NCBI GenBank assembly: GCA_003660555.1
Contig: QMUK01000045.1
Coordinates: forward strand, 1-9,745
Direction: 5' to 3'
Origin: Thermococci archaeon
GTDB lineage: Archaea; Hadarchaeota; B88-G9
DNA: 9,745 nucleotides
The notes under the pieces: generated by a model
What the model was told of the DNA's origin: nothing
Database searches by the model: none
The model's input: the letters and a program-made list of their open reading frames with translations, nothing else
Part shown: positions 1 through 7,173 of the stretch, one piece after another
How positions within the stretch are numbered: the stretch's first letter is position 1
How the letters are laid out: each line of letters opens with the position of its first letter
Position numbers and translations under genes: made by a program

Positions 1-774
1 ATCCTTGAATTCCACCTCAGTTGGTTCAAGTATTATAGTGCCCTTATTCAGAACCCTAATTCTGTATTTCATCTCCTTCTTATCTCCAGGTTGGATTTTA
101 CCTCTCCAGCTCGTTTCTCCATCTAGGAGTTCGACCCCTCTGGGCAATCTCTCAGTTAAGTAAACTTCTGCCTCTCCATCACCAGTGTTTTCTAGGAGGA
201 TGGTTACCTCGAGCTCTTCCCCTTTCTCGAGGACCCTACTCGATAATTCTCTCTTAATTTTGATATCTGGTACTCCAACAACCTCTGGAATCTCTGTTCC
301 CCCCTCTTCAGACCACGTCTCAGCATGTACTTCCTTCTCTTGGACTTTCTCTCCCTCTTTAGCAACACTTCTGATCACCCTCACCTTGCACTCTATGGTT
401 CTGGGGCAGCCCTTGTAGTACCCCTTGATCTCAGGCTCTCCTTTGTAAACTCCACTAGATCCAGTCACCTCTACCTCCATGCCCTCTCTTATGTTCACCC
501 TCTTCAGCTCCTCTCCAACTTTACCTATGCTACAGAATACCTTTATTTCTCCAGTGTCATCCCTGATGTAGAATCTCTGATAAACATATCCTTTTTTTGA
601 GACGTAGTCACTCAAAACTTCTGTTACTATCCCTCTGACCTTGATCTCAGCGCATTTGTATTTGTATGGATCCTCCAATATTTCTCCGATCTTCACCAAT
701 TTTTGCCCCTCTGCCAATGGGATCAGTAGTAGGAGGGGCGTTACCAATAGCAGCAGTGCAACGCCTCGCCTCAA
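1..774 (-). CDS. Exported OB-fold and CARDB/DUF11-like protein, partial (3' end beyond the window)
   Basis: The frame is open for 258 codons and leaves the window at base 1, so the C-terminus is missing. The TTG start at 774-772 is chosen because GGGAGGTG lies about seven bases upstream and no better start is in frame. Residues 1-23 form a signal peptide (RR, then a long Leu-rich core, then a small-residue end at AEG). Residues 25-135 look like an OB fold of the nucleic-acid-binding/tRNA-anti type: a pattern like 'IGEILEDPYKY', then VRGIV, then YIRDDTGEIKVF, then GMEVEVTGSSGVYKGEPEI. This part has four cysteines (41, 81, 123, 129), which could form disulfides outside the cell. Residues about 168-258 resemble a CARDB/DUF11 beta-sandwich (LENTGDGEAEVYLTERLPRG). 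The start overlaps the stop of the upstream prenyltransferase (TTGA), so the two are probably co-transcribed. The family assignment rests on motif reading only; ligand and function are unknown. Confidence 0.8.
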   Translation of the reverse strand, partial: MRRGVALLLLVTPLLLLIPLAEGQKLVKIGEILEDPYKYKCAEIKVRGIVTEVLSDYVSKKGYVYQRFYIRDDTGEIKVFCSIGKVGEELKRVNIREGMEVEVTGSSGVYKGEPEIKGYYKGCPRTIECKVRVIRSVAKEGEKVQEKEVHAETWSEEGGTEIPEVVGVPDIKIKRELSSRVLEKGEELEVTILLENTGDGEAEVYLTERLPRGVELLDGETSWRGKIQPGDKKEMKYRIRVLNKGTIILEPTEVEFKD

Positions 775-1628
775 ACTAGGACACCTCCCAAGAAAGCCAA
801 TATCGCTGGGACAACACTCCATTTAGTGACCTTGGATATTAACTTTACGTCCCCACCCCGAATTAAGGAGAGCACAGAATAAGCGTAACATATTAGAGAG
901 GGAGACACCAGAATTGAGTACACAACTACGTTTATGCTTAGAGTCACTGGGATCAGAGCCAATATTACAGCGAGAGACATGAATAGAGAGGCAACTCTCC
1001 TGGAAAACTCCTCTCCCCTAGTTATTGGTAGAGATTTTACATTAAAGGCACTGTCTCCTAAAGCATCTTCTATGTCTTTCACTATTTCCCTACCAGTCAT
1101 GGCAAAGAAGGCTATGGCAGAAAACAATAGTGGCATCTCCAGAGATCCAGAGAGAGACCCACCGTAGAGAAAAGTCATGGCAGTGAGGGAGGATACCATG
1201 ACGTTTCCTATGATCCCCCCCTCTCTCTTCATTTTCCAGTTGTAGACCACGAGCATCAGCATCGCTACTATTCCTATCGAGACTGTTAGAGCTCCACCAC
1301 TAAATATCAGGATTATACTTCCTATTAAGAAAAGAACAGAGGAGAAGAAGAGAGCGGATTCCCTTGATACTATCCCAGATGGAATTGGCCTATCAGGTCT
1401 GTTAATTCTGTCCAATTCGTAGTCGAAGTAGTCGTTCAGCACCATTCCTCCAGCACAATAAAGGAAAGGAACTAGATGTGGAAGGAGAGTAATCCCTCCT
1501 CCTATCAAGTTACCCGTGAGGGAGGCCATGATGGCTATGAGACAATTCTGGACCCTCATTAGCCTCAGATATCCGGAAATTTTTTCTTTGATTACATTAG
1601 CATGCGAGGAACGGTGTACCTCTGTCAT
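771..1628 (-). CDS. UbiA-family prenyltransferase, likely digeranylgeranylglyceryl phosphate synthase
   Basis: This membrane enzyme probably adds the second geranylgeranyl chain to geranylgeranylglyceryl phosphate, the second ether-bond step of archaeal lipid synthesis. From the chosen start it has 285 residues, the normal length for the family. The first Asp-rich motif is NDYFDYELD at residues 65-73, followed by NRPDRPIPSG ending at 85. The second is GREIVKDIED at 179-188, followed by GDSAFNVKSLP. Both are in the form typical of archaeal DGGGP synthases, and seven to nine hydrophobic segments surround them. The frame extends upstream to a TTG at 1688 and includes other ATGs. I prefer the ATG at 1628-1626 because a TATA-like box (1664-1672) would start transcription near 1642, upstream of this ATG only, and AAGGG lies about nine bases before it. 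Other UbiA substrates, such as quinone or chlorophyll-type aromatics, are less likely given the motif forms. Confidence 0.88.
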   Translation of the reverse strand: MTEVHRSSHANVIKEKISGYLRLMRVQNCLIAIMASLTGNLIGGGITLLPHLVPFLYCAGGMVLNDYFDYELDRINRPDRPIPSGIVSRESALFFSSVLFLIGSIILIFSGGALTVSIGIVAMLMLVVYNWKMKREGGIIGNVMVSSLTAMTFLYGGSLSGSLEMPLLFSAIAFFAMTGREIVKDIEDALGDSAFNVKSLPITRGEEFSRRVASLFMSLAVILALIPVTLSINVVVYSILVSPSLICYAYSVLSLIRGGDVKLISKVTKWSVVPAILAFLGGVLV

Positions 1629-1663
1629 CTCTGCATTCCCTTGAGAAGGAAACGTGAGACTCA

Positions 1664-1672
1664 TTAAATAAA
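1664..1672 (-). promoter_or_regulatory. Putative archaeal TATA box for the prenyltransferase gene
   Basis: On the minus strand this reads TTTATTTAA. A transcription start about 26 bases downstream would fall near 1642, leaving a leader of about 14 bases before the ATG at 1628. It lies inside the longer possible reading frame, which argues against the upstream TTG/ATG starts. Confidence 0.45.
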
Positions 1673-1742
1673 TGTTTCCCATCCTCAAGGGGAAGGAATG
1701 CCATCACACATCTCTCGATTACAAGGATCCCACTAGTAAGCG

Positions 1743-1751
1743 TTAATTATA
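1743..1751 (+). promoter_or_regulatory. Possible TATA box for glmS
   Basis: The sequence TTAATTATA is the only AT-rich box upstream of glmS on this strand. Transcription would then begin around 1770-1776. That would leave the GGAGG at 1763-1767 outside the message, make the GTG at 1774 nearly leaderless and give the TTG at 1786 a leader of about 10-15 bases. The match to the TATA consensus is only fair. Confidence 0.3.
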
Positions 1752-1785
1752 CACTACCCCTTGGAGGTGAAGGGTGGCCCCAACA

Positions 1786-3573
1786 TTGTGTGGCATAGTA
1801 GGAGTAGTCTCTGCCGAGAGGGAAGTACCTTCCTTACTCTACCGTTCCCTCAGAAAACTCGAATACAGAGGGTATGACTCAGTAGGAATAGCCACTATTG
1901 GTAGTGCTGTGAAAGTAATAAAGAGAGTCGGAGGAGTGAATGAAATAGAAAATCTAATGCAAGGTCTTGGAGGAAAAACCGGAATAGGGCACACCAGATG
2001 GGCCACCCATGGGGAAGTCAATGAAAGGAATGCACATCCTCATTTCGATTGCACTGGGAAAATAGCAGTAGTACATAACGGGATAATAGAGAATTTCTCC
2101 GAAATAAGAGAATTTCTGTCTGAGAGGGGCCACACCCTCATTTCCGAAACTGACACAGAAGTAATAGCTCACTTAATAGAAGATGAACTCTCCTCAGGAT
2201 TAAATCTTCTGGAATCGGTCAGAAGAGCTCTACTCAAGCTGAAAGGGTCTTATGCAATAGCAGTCATATACGAAGAGGAACCATCTAAAATAGTTTGCGC
2301 TAGAAAGGAGAGTCCTCTTCTCATAGGGATAGGCAATGGAGAGAACTATTGTTCCTCTGACTATGTTGCCTTACTACCATACACTAAGGAGTTCATAGTT
2401 TTAAACGATGGAGAGATGGCAGAAATAACTCCGCACTCTTGTAAGGTATTCAGAATAGATACCGGAGAAGAAGTAAAGAAGGAAAAGACAATCATGGATT
2501 GGAAGCCAGAACAAGCTAGGAGAAACGGATACGAACACTTCATGTTAAAGGAAATCATGGAACAGCCCATGGTCATAAGTAACTCTCTGAGAATACCTAG
2601 GAAAGAGCTAAAAGAAGCAGTTGACGTCATAGCTTCCTCTGAATACATATACGTAGTAGGAGCGGGCTCTTCTTATCACGCCTCTCTGGGCATGGAGTAC
2701 TTGCTTACCAATTTGGGGGGGATGAGGGCAAAAGCTATTATTTCATCTGAATTCGAGAACTATTCTCCTAGGGGATTGGAGGACTCAGTTGTCCTCTGTG
2801 TGACCCAATCTGGAGAGACAGCAGATACATTGAAGGCGGCGAAGATATCCAAGAGGAGAGGAGCTACAGTCCTAGCGATGACCAACTTAGTTGGTAGCTC
2901 TATAACTAGGATCTCAGATCACACCATTTACATGAGAGCTGGTCCGGAAGTTGGGGTAGCTGCCACCAAAACCTTTACCACGCAATTGGCTCTCATGTCT
3001 CTCTTGTCAATAGAAGTCTCCTATAACAGGGGGGAGATAACTAACTCAGAGAGGACGGAACTCGAAGTCGAGCTTAGATCAATTCCGAGGAAGACATCCT
3101 CACTCCTAAAGGGTTTAAAGGATCTAAGAAACTTGTCTAGAAGATTAATTGATAGGAAATCTTTCTACTTCTTGGGAACTTCTATTGGACTAGTGACTGC
3201 TCTAGAAGGAGCTTTGAAACTCAAAGAGATAGCATACGTTCATGCTGAAGGATATCCAATGGGGGAATCAAAGCACGGTCCAATAGCTTTAGTGGAAGAC
3301 GGATTCCCAGTTATAGTAGTCGACCATGGCGATGAGAAGGAGAGAATAGAGTATGGAGTAATGGAAATGGCTAGCAGAGGCGCAGAAATAGTGGTAGTCT
3401 CCCCTAGGGAAATAAAAGGGGAGTCGCTAATTAAGACTCCTGAGGTGAGTCCAATTCTGTCTCCTGTAATACAAGTTGTCCCTCTTCAACTGTTTGCTTA
3501 TTACTCGGCCGTCGAAAGAGGTTTGAACCCAGATAGACCAAGGAACTTGGCGAAGTCCGTGACAGTTCTTTAG
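1786..3573 (+). CDS. glmS: Glutamine--fructose-6-phosphate aminotransferase (isomerizing)
   Basis: GlmS makes glucosamine 6-phosphate from fructose 6-phosphate and glutamine, the entry step for UDP-GlcNAc and surface glycans; it is cytosolic. All expected parts are present (numbering from the TTG start, 595 residues, close to the family's ~600). The Ntn glutaminase has CGIVG at 2-6 with the Cys nucleophile, RWATHG at 71-76, NGIIEN at 98-103 and TDTE at 122-125. The first SIS isomerase domain has GAGSS at 292-296 and TQSGE at 340-344. The second has LGTS around 463-466, EGALKLKE at 474-481 and ESKHGP at 494-499. The C-terminal signature NPDRPRNLAKSVTV is intact. The TTG at 1786 puts Cys directly after Met as the enzyme requires. 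A GTG at 1774 has a better-spaced GGAGG and would add four residues, giving MAPTL before Cys. The gene is convergent with the secreted hydrolase, only 14 bases apart. Confidence 0.95.
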   Translation: MCGIVGVVSAEREVPSLLYRSLRKLEYRGYDSVGIATIGSAVKVIKRVGGVNEIENLMQGLGGKTGIGHTRWATHGEVNERNAHPHFDCTGKIAVVHNGIIENFSEIREFLSERGHTLISETDTEVIAHLIEDELSSGLNLLESVRRALLKLKGSYAIAVIYEEEPSKIVCARKESPLLIGIGNGENYCSSDYVALLPYTKEFIVLNDGEMAEITPHSCKVFRIDTGEEVKKEKTIMDWKPEQARRNGYEHFMLKEIMEQPMVISNSLRIPRKELKEAVDVIASSEYIYVVGAGSSYHASLGMEYLLTNLGGMRAKAIISSEFENYSPRGLEDSVVLCVTQSGETADTLKAAKISKRRGATVLAMTNLVGSSITRISDHTIYMRAGPEVGVAATKTFTTQLALMSLLSIEVSYNRGEITNSERTELEVELRSIPRKTSSLLKGLKDLRNLSRRLIDRKSFYFLGTSIGLVTALEGALKLKEIAYVHAEGYPMGESKHGPIALVEDGFPVIVVDHGDEKERIEYGVMEMASRGAEIVVVSPREIKGESLIKTPEVSPILSPVIQVVPLQLFAYYSAVERGLNPDRPRNLAKSVTVL

Positions 3574-3587
3574 ATTTATTACCTTAC

Positions 3588-6185
3588 CTATTCACCACCC
3601 TTAATTCTCATTAATTTGTCCCATATTCTTTCCAATAATCCCTTCTTTTCCACTGAGAACCTTTGACTGAAGTAGGAGTACTCCTCTGAGAATTTCCAGT
3701 CTTCGAATATTCCTATCGCGTCTACTCCACCCCAGCTCCTCCAGTTTACGTCTGAACCATATATCATGAAGTCTGGAAGTCCCGAGCCAGAGTACAGACA
3801 TGTGAACTTCAGCAACAGAGGCATTGCCTCAGGAGAGGTTGCTGAATTTATGAGTATTAGTTTCTCCTCGTTTAGCGGATTCTCATAGACGTACTTCACT
3901 GCGTAGTCTCCTTTCAACTTTAACACGTCTTCTTCCCTTTTTACAATCACTTCTCCATTCTTGATCTCTATTGGCAATTCATCTGCCATTCTCTTAAGCA
4001 ACAGGTTGTTCTCCATGTTTCCATAGATGACTAAGTTGTATCTTTCCATTATCTCTGGAGTCACCTCCTTGTCAGCTAAAATCATTGTGAAACCATTTGA
4101 CCTCCACCACCATTCTTGTGCTTTGTACCTCGCCAAGTGCAGGTTCCAGAAGTTCTCTTCTTCACTACCGGTAGTCCCGTATACTATCACGAATGGAGAG
4201 AAGTAAACTCTCTTCATTGGTCCCGCAGTCGAGATCCTTCTTTCTTCTTTAGGCACTTGTCTGAAATTGCCATCTTGGTATCTCAGGATGACACCATCTA
4301 CGTCGTCTTCCTTCACCACAACTTCTTGGGAATTGATTATAATCCTCCTTGGCTCTTTGTATATTCTGATTTCCTTTACGTTCTCTACTTCAAGTTTAAT
4401 CGTCTCCCCATCTACTATTTCCGCTACTACTCTCGAATCTAGGTATGGCTTCATCTGTTTGATTATTTCGACCCAGTATATCTTGGAATTTACTCCTGGA
4501 TTAGTAGTCACGAATACTACTTTCTTGGGATCTCTTACCCTTTTCTTACTTCTTAAGAAGTCCATTAATTCCTTCTTATCCACGCAGTCAGTTCCGTTGG
4601 TCTCCTTTATGTTCCACCAATGTCCCATTTCTGGCACTTCCTCGTATTCCACGGAGTAACCCAAGTTCCTCAGTATGAAGTACATGTATCTAGGATGAAA
4701 CGGGGGCACTTCCTCGTCTTTCTCCCCCTGTAGTATGTATATTGGGAGGTTCAAGGCATTATCTGCGAATAGGGGAGATCTATCTTGCCTGAGCATCATT
4801 TCCCATATCTCTTGTATTTTCGGATTCGAATACAGGTAGCTCCTCCTCAGGAAGAAGGGAACGTACAAGTGGAAGCTAGTCCATCCTGCACTGGGAGCTA
4901 TTGCTGCAAATAGATCCGGGTGGTGTAATCCCACGTGCCAAGTCCCATGACCCCCCATCGAGTGCCCTACCAAGTATACTCTGTCTTCGTCTATGTTGAA
5001 CATCTCTTTGGCCTTTTTCAGAACTTCCAATGTATCCAATCTACCCCAATCTTGCCAATCAAATCCAAATCTCCTTCTGTTTGTTGGAGCAATTACAAAA
5101 GCCCAATCTTTTTTAGTATAGGCCATTACTTGGCCGTCGGAGTCAACACCAGCCCCATGCAAGGTCAAAATCAAGGCATACTTCTTATTTGGATCGTATT
5201 CCTTCGGAGGGAGAACCGAGAACTTCTGCACTGAATTGTCTATTTCGGAAATGAAAGTGACCCTAAACGATTCCCCCTCTTTTCTGTTCCTCAATTTCAC
5301 TAGGACCTTGTATTCCTTGCCGTCGCACTCTACAGACACAGGTAGTTGGAATTCCTCTCCATTTTCTACCTTCTTGAGTTGTTTAAGTCTAATAGGGAAC
5401 TTCTGTATGGAAAGGGGGACCATTCTCACCTCTTTCTCTACTACTTCGAAATAGTCCCCGTCTCCTACTCTTATTTTCCCCTTGCTCTCCTCGTCCTTAG
5501 TATTCACCACTGGTATTCCAATCCACTCTGAGACCAACTCCCCTTCCATTAAGTCAGGAGGCAATACGTCCTTCTCTAGGATTATCATTGGAGCAGGAGG
5601 TTTTAGCACTTCGAACTTGAACTTTCTCTTTCCTCCAAATCCTCCTACAGCTAATAACACCTTATTTGTTCCTTCTTTAAGCTTCACAGGAACTAGAGTG
5701 AAACCTAGACCATAGGATCCGCCTCTGTATGGTATACCGTTTAACCTGAATCCACCGACTCTTTCCGCTCTAACTAACGCAGTCATCTCTTTATCTACTT
5801 GGAATTCAGTATAGGCATAACTCACGGTTATTACTCCGGCCCAGCCTAAGTGGTCTTGCTGAGCTTCCCAATCGGAATCATGTTCGAATTCAACCCAACC
5901 GTCTTCTCCCCTTTTTACCTTAATCCACTTCACTTTTCCACCAGGAACCGATGGAGAGGCATGTTCTAGACCTTCTTTGGGTACTATCTCATTCACTCCA
6001 CCGTGTTCTAGTAGCAGATCAACTACTCCCTCCCTGGAGCCAACTAGGAAAGGTCCAACTGCTAACCACTCCTCCGGAGAGGCTATTACCTCATCTCCAA
6101 CTTCCTCTCCTCCACAGCTTACTGGAACTTGAAGGATTGAAAATAGGAGGAGAGTTGCTAACAGGGCTTGGATTGCACACCTCAT
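3588..6185 (-). CDS. Large secreted multidomain alpha/beta hydrolase (S9 peptidase/esterase type)
   Basis: This 865-residue protein is probably an extracytoplasmic serine hydrolase. The ATG at 6185 is chosen over a GTG two codons earlier because GGAGG at 6198-6194 is eight bases from the ATG but abuts the GTG. Residues 1-24 form a signal peptide. Residues ~35-195 look like a beta-rich accessory domain (WLAVGPF, later VPVKLKEGTNKVLLAVGG), and ~205-300 like an Ig-type linker. The hydrolase core, ~308-548, shows the oxyanion HG at 343-344, nucleophile Ser409 in GHSMGGHGTW, Asp490 in GEKDEEVP and His522 in EMGHWW. A further ~300 residues contain VVFVTTNPGVNSKIYWVEI-like and VYGTTGSEEE/AQEWWWRSNG blocks that I cannot assign. 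Similar domain orders occur in large secreted bacterial hydrolases, from memory. The gene starts 13 bases after the stop of the inactive SppA-like gene, so it is probably the operon's third member. Whether the substrate is a peptide or an ester cannot be read from the sequence. Confidence 0.88.
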   Translation of the reverse strand: MRCAIQALLATLLLFSILQVPVSCGGEEVGDEVIASPEEWLAVGPFLVGSREGVVDLLLEHGGVNEIVPKEGLEHASPSVPGGKVKWIKVKRGEDGWVEFEHDSDWEAQQDHLGWAGVITVSYAYTEFQVDKEMTALVRAERVGGFRLNGIPYRGGSYGLGFTLVPVKLKEGTNKVLLAVGGFGGKRKFKFEVLKPPAPMIILEKDVLPPDLMEGELVSEWIGIPVVNTKDEESKGKIRVGDGDYFEVVEKEVRMVPLSIQKFPIRLKQLKKVENGEEFQLPVSVECDGKEYKVLVKLRNRKEGESFRVTFISEIDNSVQKFSVLPPKEYDPNKKYALILTLHGAGVDSDGQVMAYTKKDWAFVIAPTNRRRFGFDWQDWGRLDTLEVLKKAKEMFNIDEDRVYLVGHSMGGHGTWHVGLHHPDLFAAIAPSAGWTSFHLYVPFFLRRSYLYSNPKIQEIWEMMLRQDRSPLFADNALNLPIYILQGEKDEEVPPFHPRYMYFILRNLGYSVEYEEVPEMGHWWNIKETNGTDCVDKKELMDFLRSKKRVRDPKKVVFVTTNPGVNSKIYWVEIIKQMKPYLDSRVVAEIVDGETIKLEVENVKEIRIYKEPRRIIINSQEVVVKEDDVDGVILRYQDGNFRQVPKEERRISTAGPMKRVYFSPFVIVYGTTGSEEENFWNLHLARYKAQEWWWRSNGFTMILADKEVTPEIMERYNLVIYGNMENNLLLKRMADELPIEIKNGEVIVKREEDVLKLKGDYAVKYVYENPLNEEKLILINSATSPEAMPLLLKFTCLYSGSGLPDFMIYGSDVNWRSWGGVDAIGIFEDWKFSEEYSYFSQRFSVEKKGLLERIWDKLMRIKGGE

Positions 6186-6198
6186 CTGCACCCCCTCC

Positions 6199-7173
6199 TT
6201 AGTCCTCTTCGGGTTCCTTTATCCACTCACCCGGTCTAATGAATATCGGTTCAGGCTCTTTAACCTTTGCTAATTCTGCTGCAACTTCTATTGCTCTGTT
6301 AAGTCCTCCTAATTCGTCTATCAATCCCAGGTCCAGGGCCTCTTCAGAGGACCAGAACTCACCGCTTTCCAACTCTCTAGCCCTATTCAGATCTATTCCC
6401 CTCCTGTCTAGTAGATTGGTAGATATGTAGAGCTCGTCTGCCATTAGCCAATTGTAGTACATTTCCTCCTCCTCTGAATCTAGAGGTCTAGTGGCCCAGA
6501 ACATGTCCTTGTGTTTGCCTGCCTTGAATACCGTGACCTCTATCCCCTCTTTCTTCCAATATTCGGAGTAGTCTATGTGTCTGAGGAGAGGCCCAAGCCA
6601 TCCGACCGATGCGTGTTCATTCACTATCACTCTGTCCGAGTATATTGCAGCGTTGTATCCTCCCCCCCATATTCCTCCTCCGGAATAGACTACTACAGGT
6701 TTCCATGCTCTCAATTCCATTATGTAGTCTCCTAGAAATACATCTGAATTAGAGGATGCACCCCAACTATCTATCCATAGAACTACTGCTTTTGAATTAT
6801 CAAATCTCATTTCCCTCAGTGATTTTATGTACTCTGTTACCTTCTCAGGAGTAATGTCCTCGTCTATTCTCAATATGGCTATTTTGCCCTTTTCTACTTC
6901 TTTGATCTTGCCATCTCTCAGGGAGAGTATTTCCTCTCTGAGAGACTTTGCTTCCTTGATGCTTTCATTTATCTCAGAGAGAAGAAGCTTTACTTCTTCC
7001 ATTTCATCCTCCTTCATCCTCGTATAGTTTGATATTTCTGAGTCAATTCCCCGTATTTCCTCTCTGATGATTGAGATATCTCTTTTAGTGTCCATTACCT
7101 CGACTATTTCATAGGAGTTATACAGAATCAGACATAGCAACATAGTCATAGCGAGGAGAGAAGCTCCCCTCAT
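6199..7173 (-). CDS. SppA-like S49 family protein lacking the catalytic serine (probable pseudoenzyme)
   Basis: The protein has 324 residues from the ATG at 7173, which overlaps the upstream stop by one base (TAATG) and has GGAGG eight bases before it. A GTG at 7182 would abut that site. Residues ~4-20 are a membrane anchor. Residues ~30-95 are charged and heptad-like, probably a coiled coil. The rest is a ClpP/crotonase-like S49 domain. In active S49 proteins the nucleophile sits in SGGY; here the block is WGGGYNAA, with Gly170 (codon GGG) in place of Ser. The upstream oxyanion loop reads DSWGASSNSD instead of the usual SPGG/GGG form. The lysine is kept (Lys222 in GKHKDMF), at the same 52-residue spacing as in the neighbouring active paralogue. 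It therefore probably cannot hydrolyse peptides alone and may be a structural or regulatory subunit. The frame is intact over 324 codons with conserved structure, so this is not a decayed gene. Confidence 0.88.
   Translation of the reverse strand: MRGASLLAMTMLLCLILYNSYEIVEVMDTKRDISIIREEIRGIDSEISNYTRMKEDEMEEVKLLLSEINESIKEAKSLREEILSLRDGKIKEVEKGKIAILRIDEDITPEKVTEYIKSLREMRFDNSKAVVLWIDSWGASSNSDVFLGDYIMELRAWKPVVVYSGGGIWGGGYNAAIYSDRVIVNEHASVGWLGPLLRHIDYSEYWKKEGIEVTVFKAGKHKDMFWATRPLDSEEEEMYYNWLMADELYISTNLLDRRGIDLNRARELESGEFWSSEEALDLGLIDELGGLNRAIEVAAELAKVKEPEPIFIRPGEWIKEPEED
6768..6797. repeat. 30-base perfect match shared with the neighbouring sppA (copy 1)
   Basis: These bases are identical to 7805-7834 in the same orientation. 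They encode the SKAVVLWID strand just before the oxyanion loop in the serine-less paralogue. Confidence 0.85.

Larger units (their letters stand above)
1629..1785. other. Divergent intergenic region between the prenyltransferase and glmS
   Basis: About 157 bases separate the two divergent starts I prefer. It contains one TATA-like box for each direction and a strong GGAGGTGA at 1763-1770 on the plus strand. I see no RNA gene, riboswitch-like or glmS-ribozyme-like fold, or long inverted repeat, though a short region cannot be folded reliably by eye. Confidence 0.5.

Noticed and set aside
1629-1688. A longer prenyltransferase start at TTG 1688 or the ATGs just after it.
   Set aside because: The extra 20 residues are not typical of the family, and the TATA-like box at 1664-1672 lies within this extension.
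1629-1785. A glmS ribozyme or riboswitch in the glmS leader.
   Set aside because: The space between the likely transcription start and the start codon is at most a few tens of bases, too short for such a structure, and no matching fold is visible.
3574-3587. A terminator between the convergent glmS and hydrolase genes.
   Set aside because: The 14-base gap has no hairpin and only a weak T-rich stretch, so I do not annotate one.
6100-6185. A lipobox at the N-terminus of the large hydrolase (VPVSC).
   Set aside because: The residues before Cys (P-V-S) do not fit the usual L-[AS]-[GA] pattern, so I treat it as an ordinary signal peptide.
6657-6670. A run of seven C (G on the coding strand) at the serine-to-glycine site could be a sequencing frameshift.
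   Set aside because: The frame stays open on both sides and the flanking motifs (VVVYSGG before, GGYNAA and YSDRVIV after) read in the same frame, so no indel is needed.
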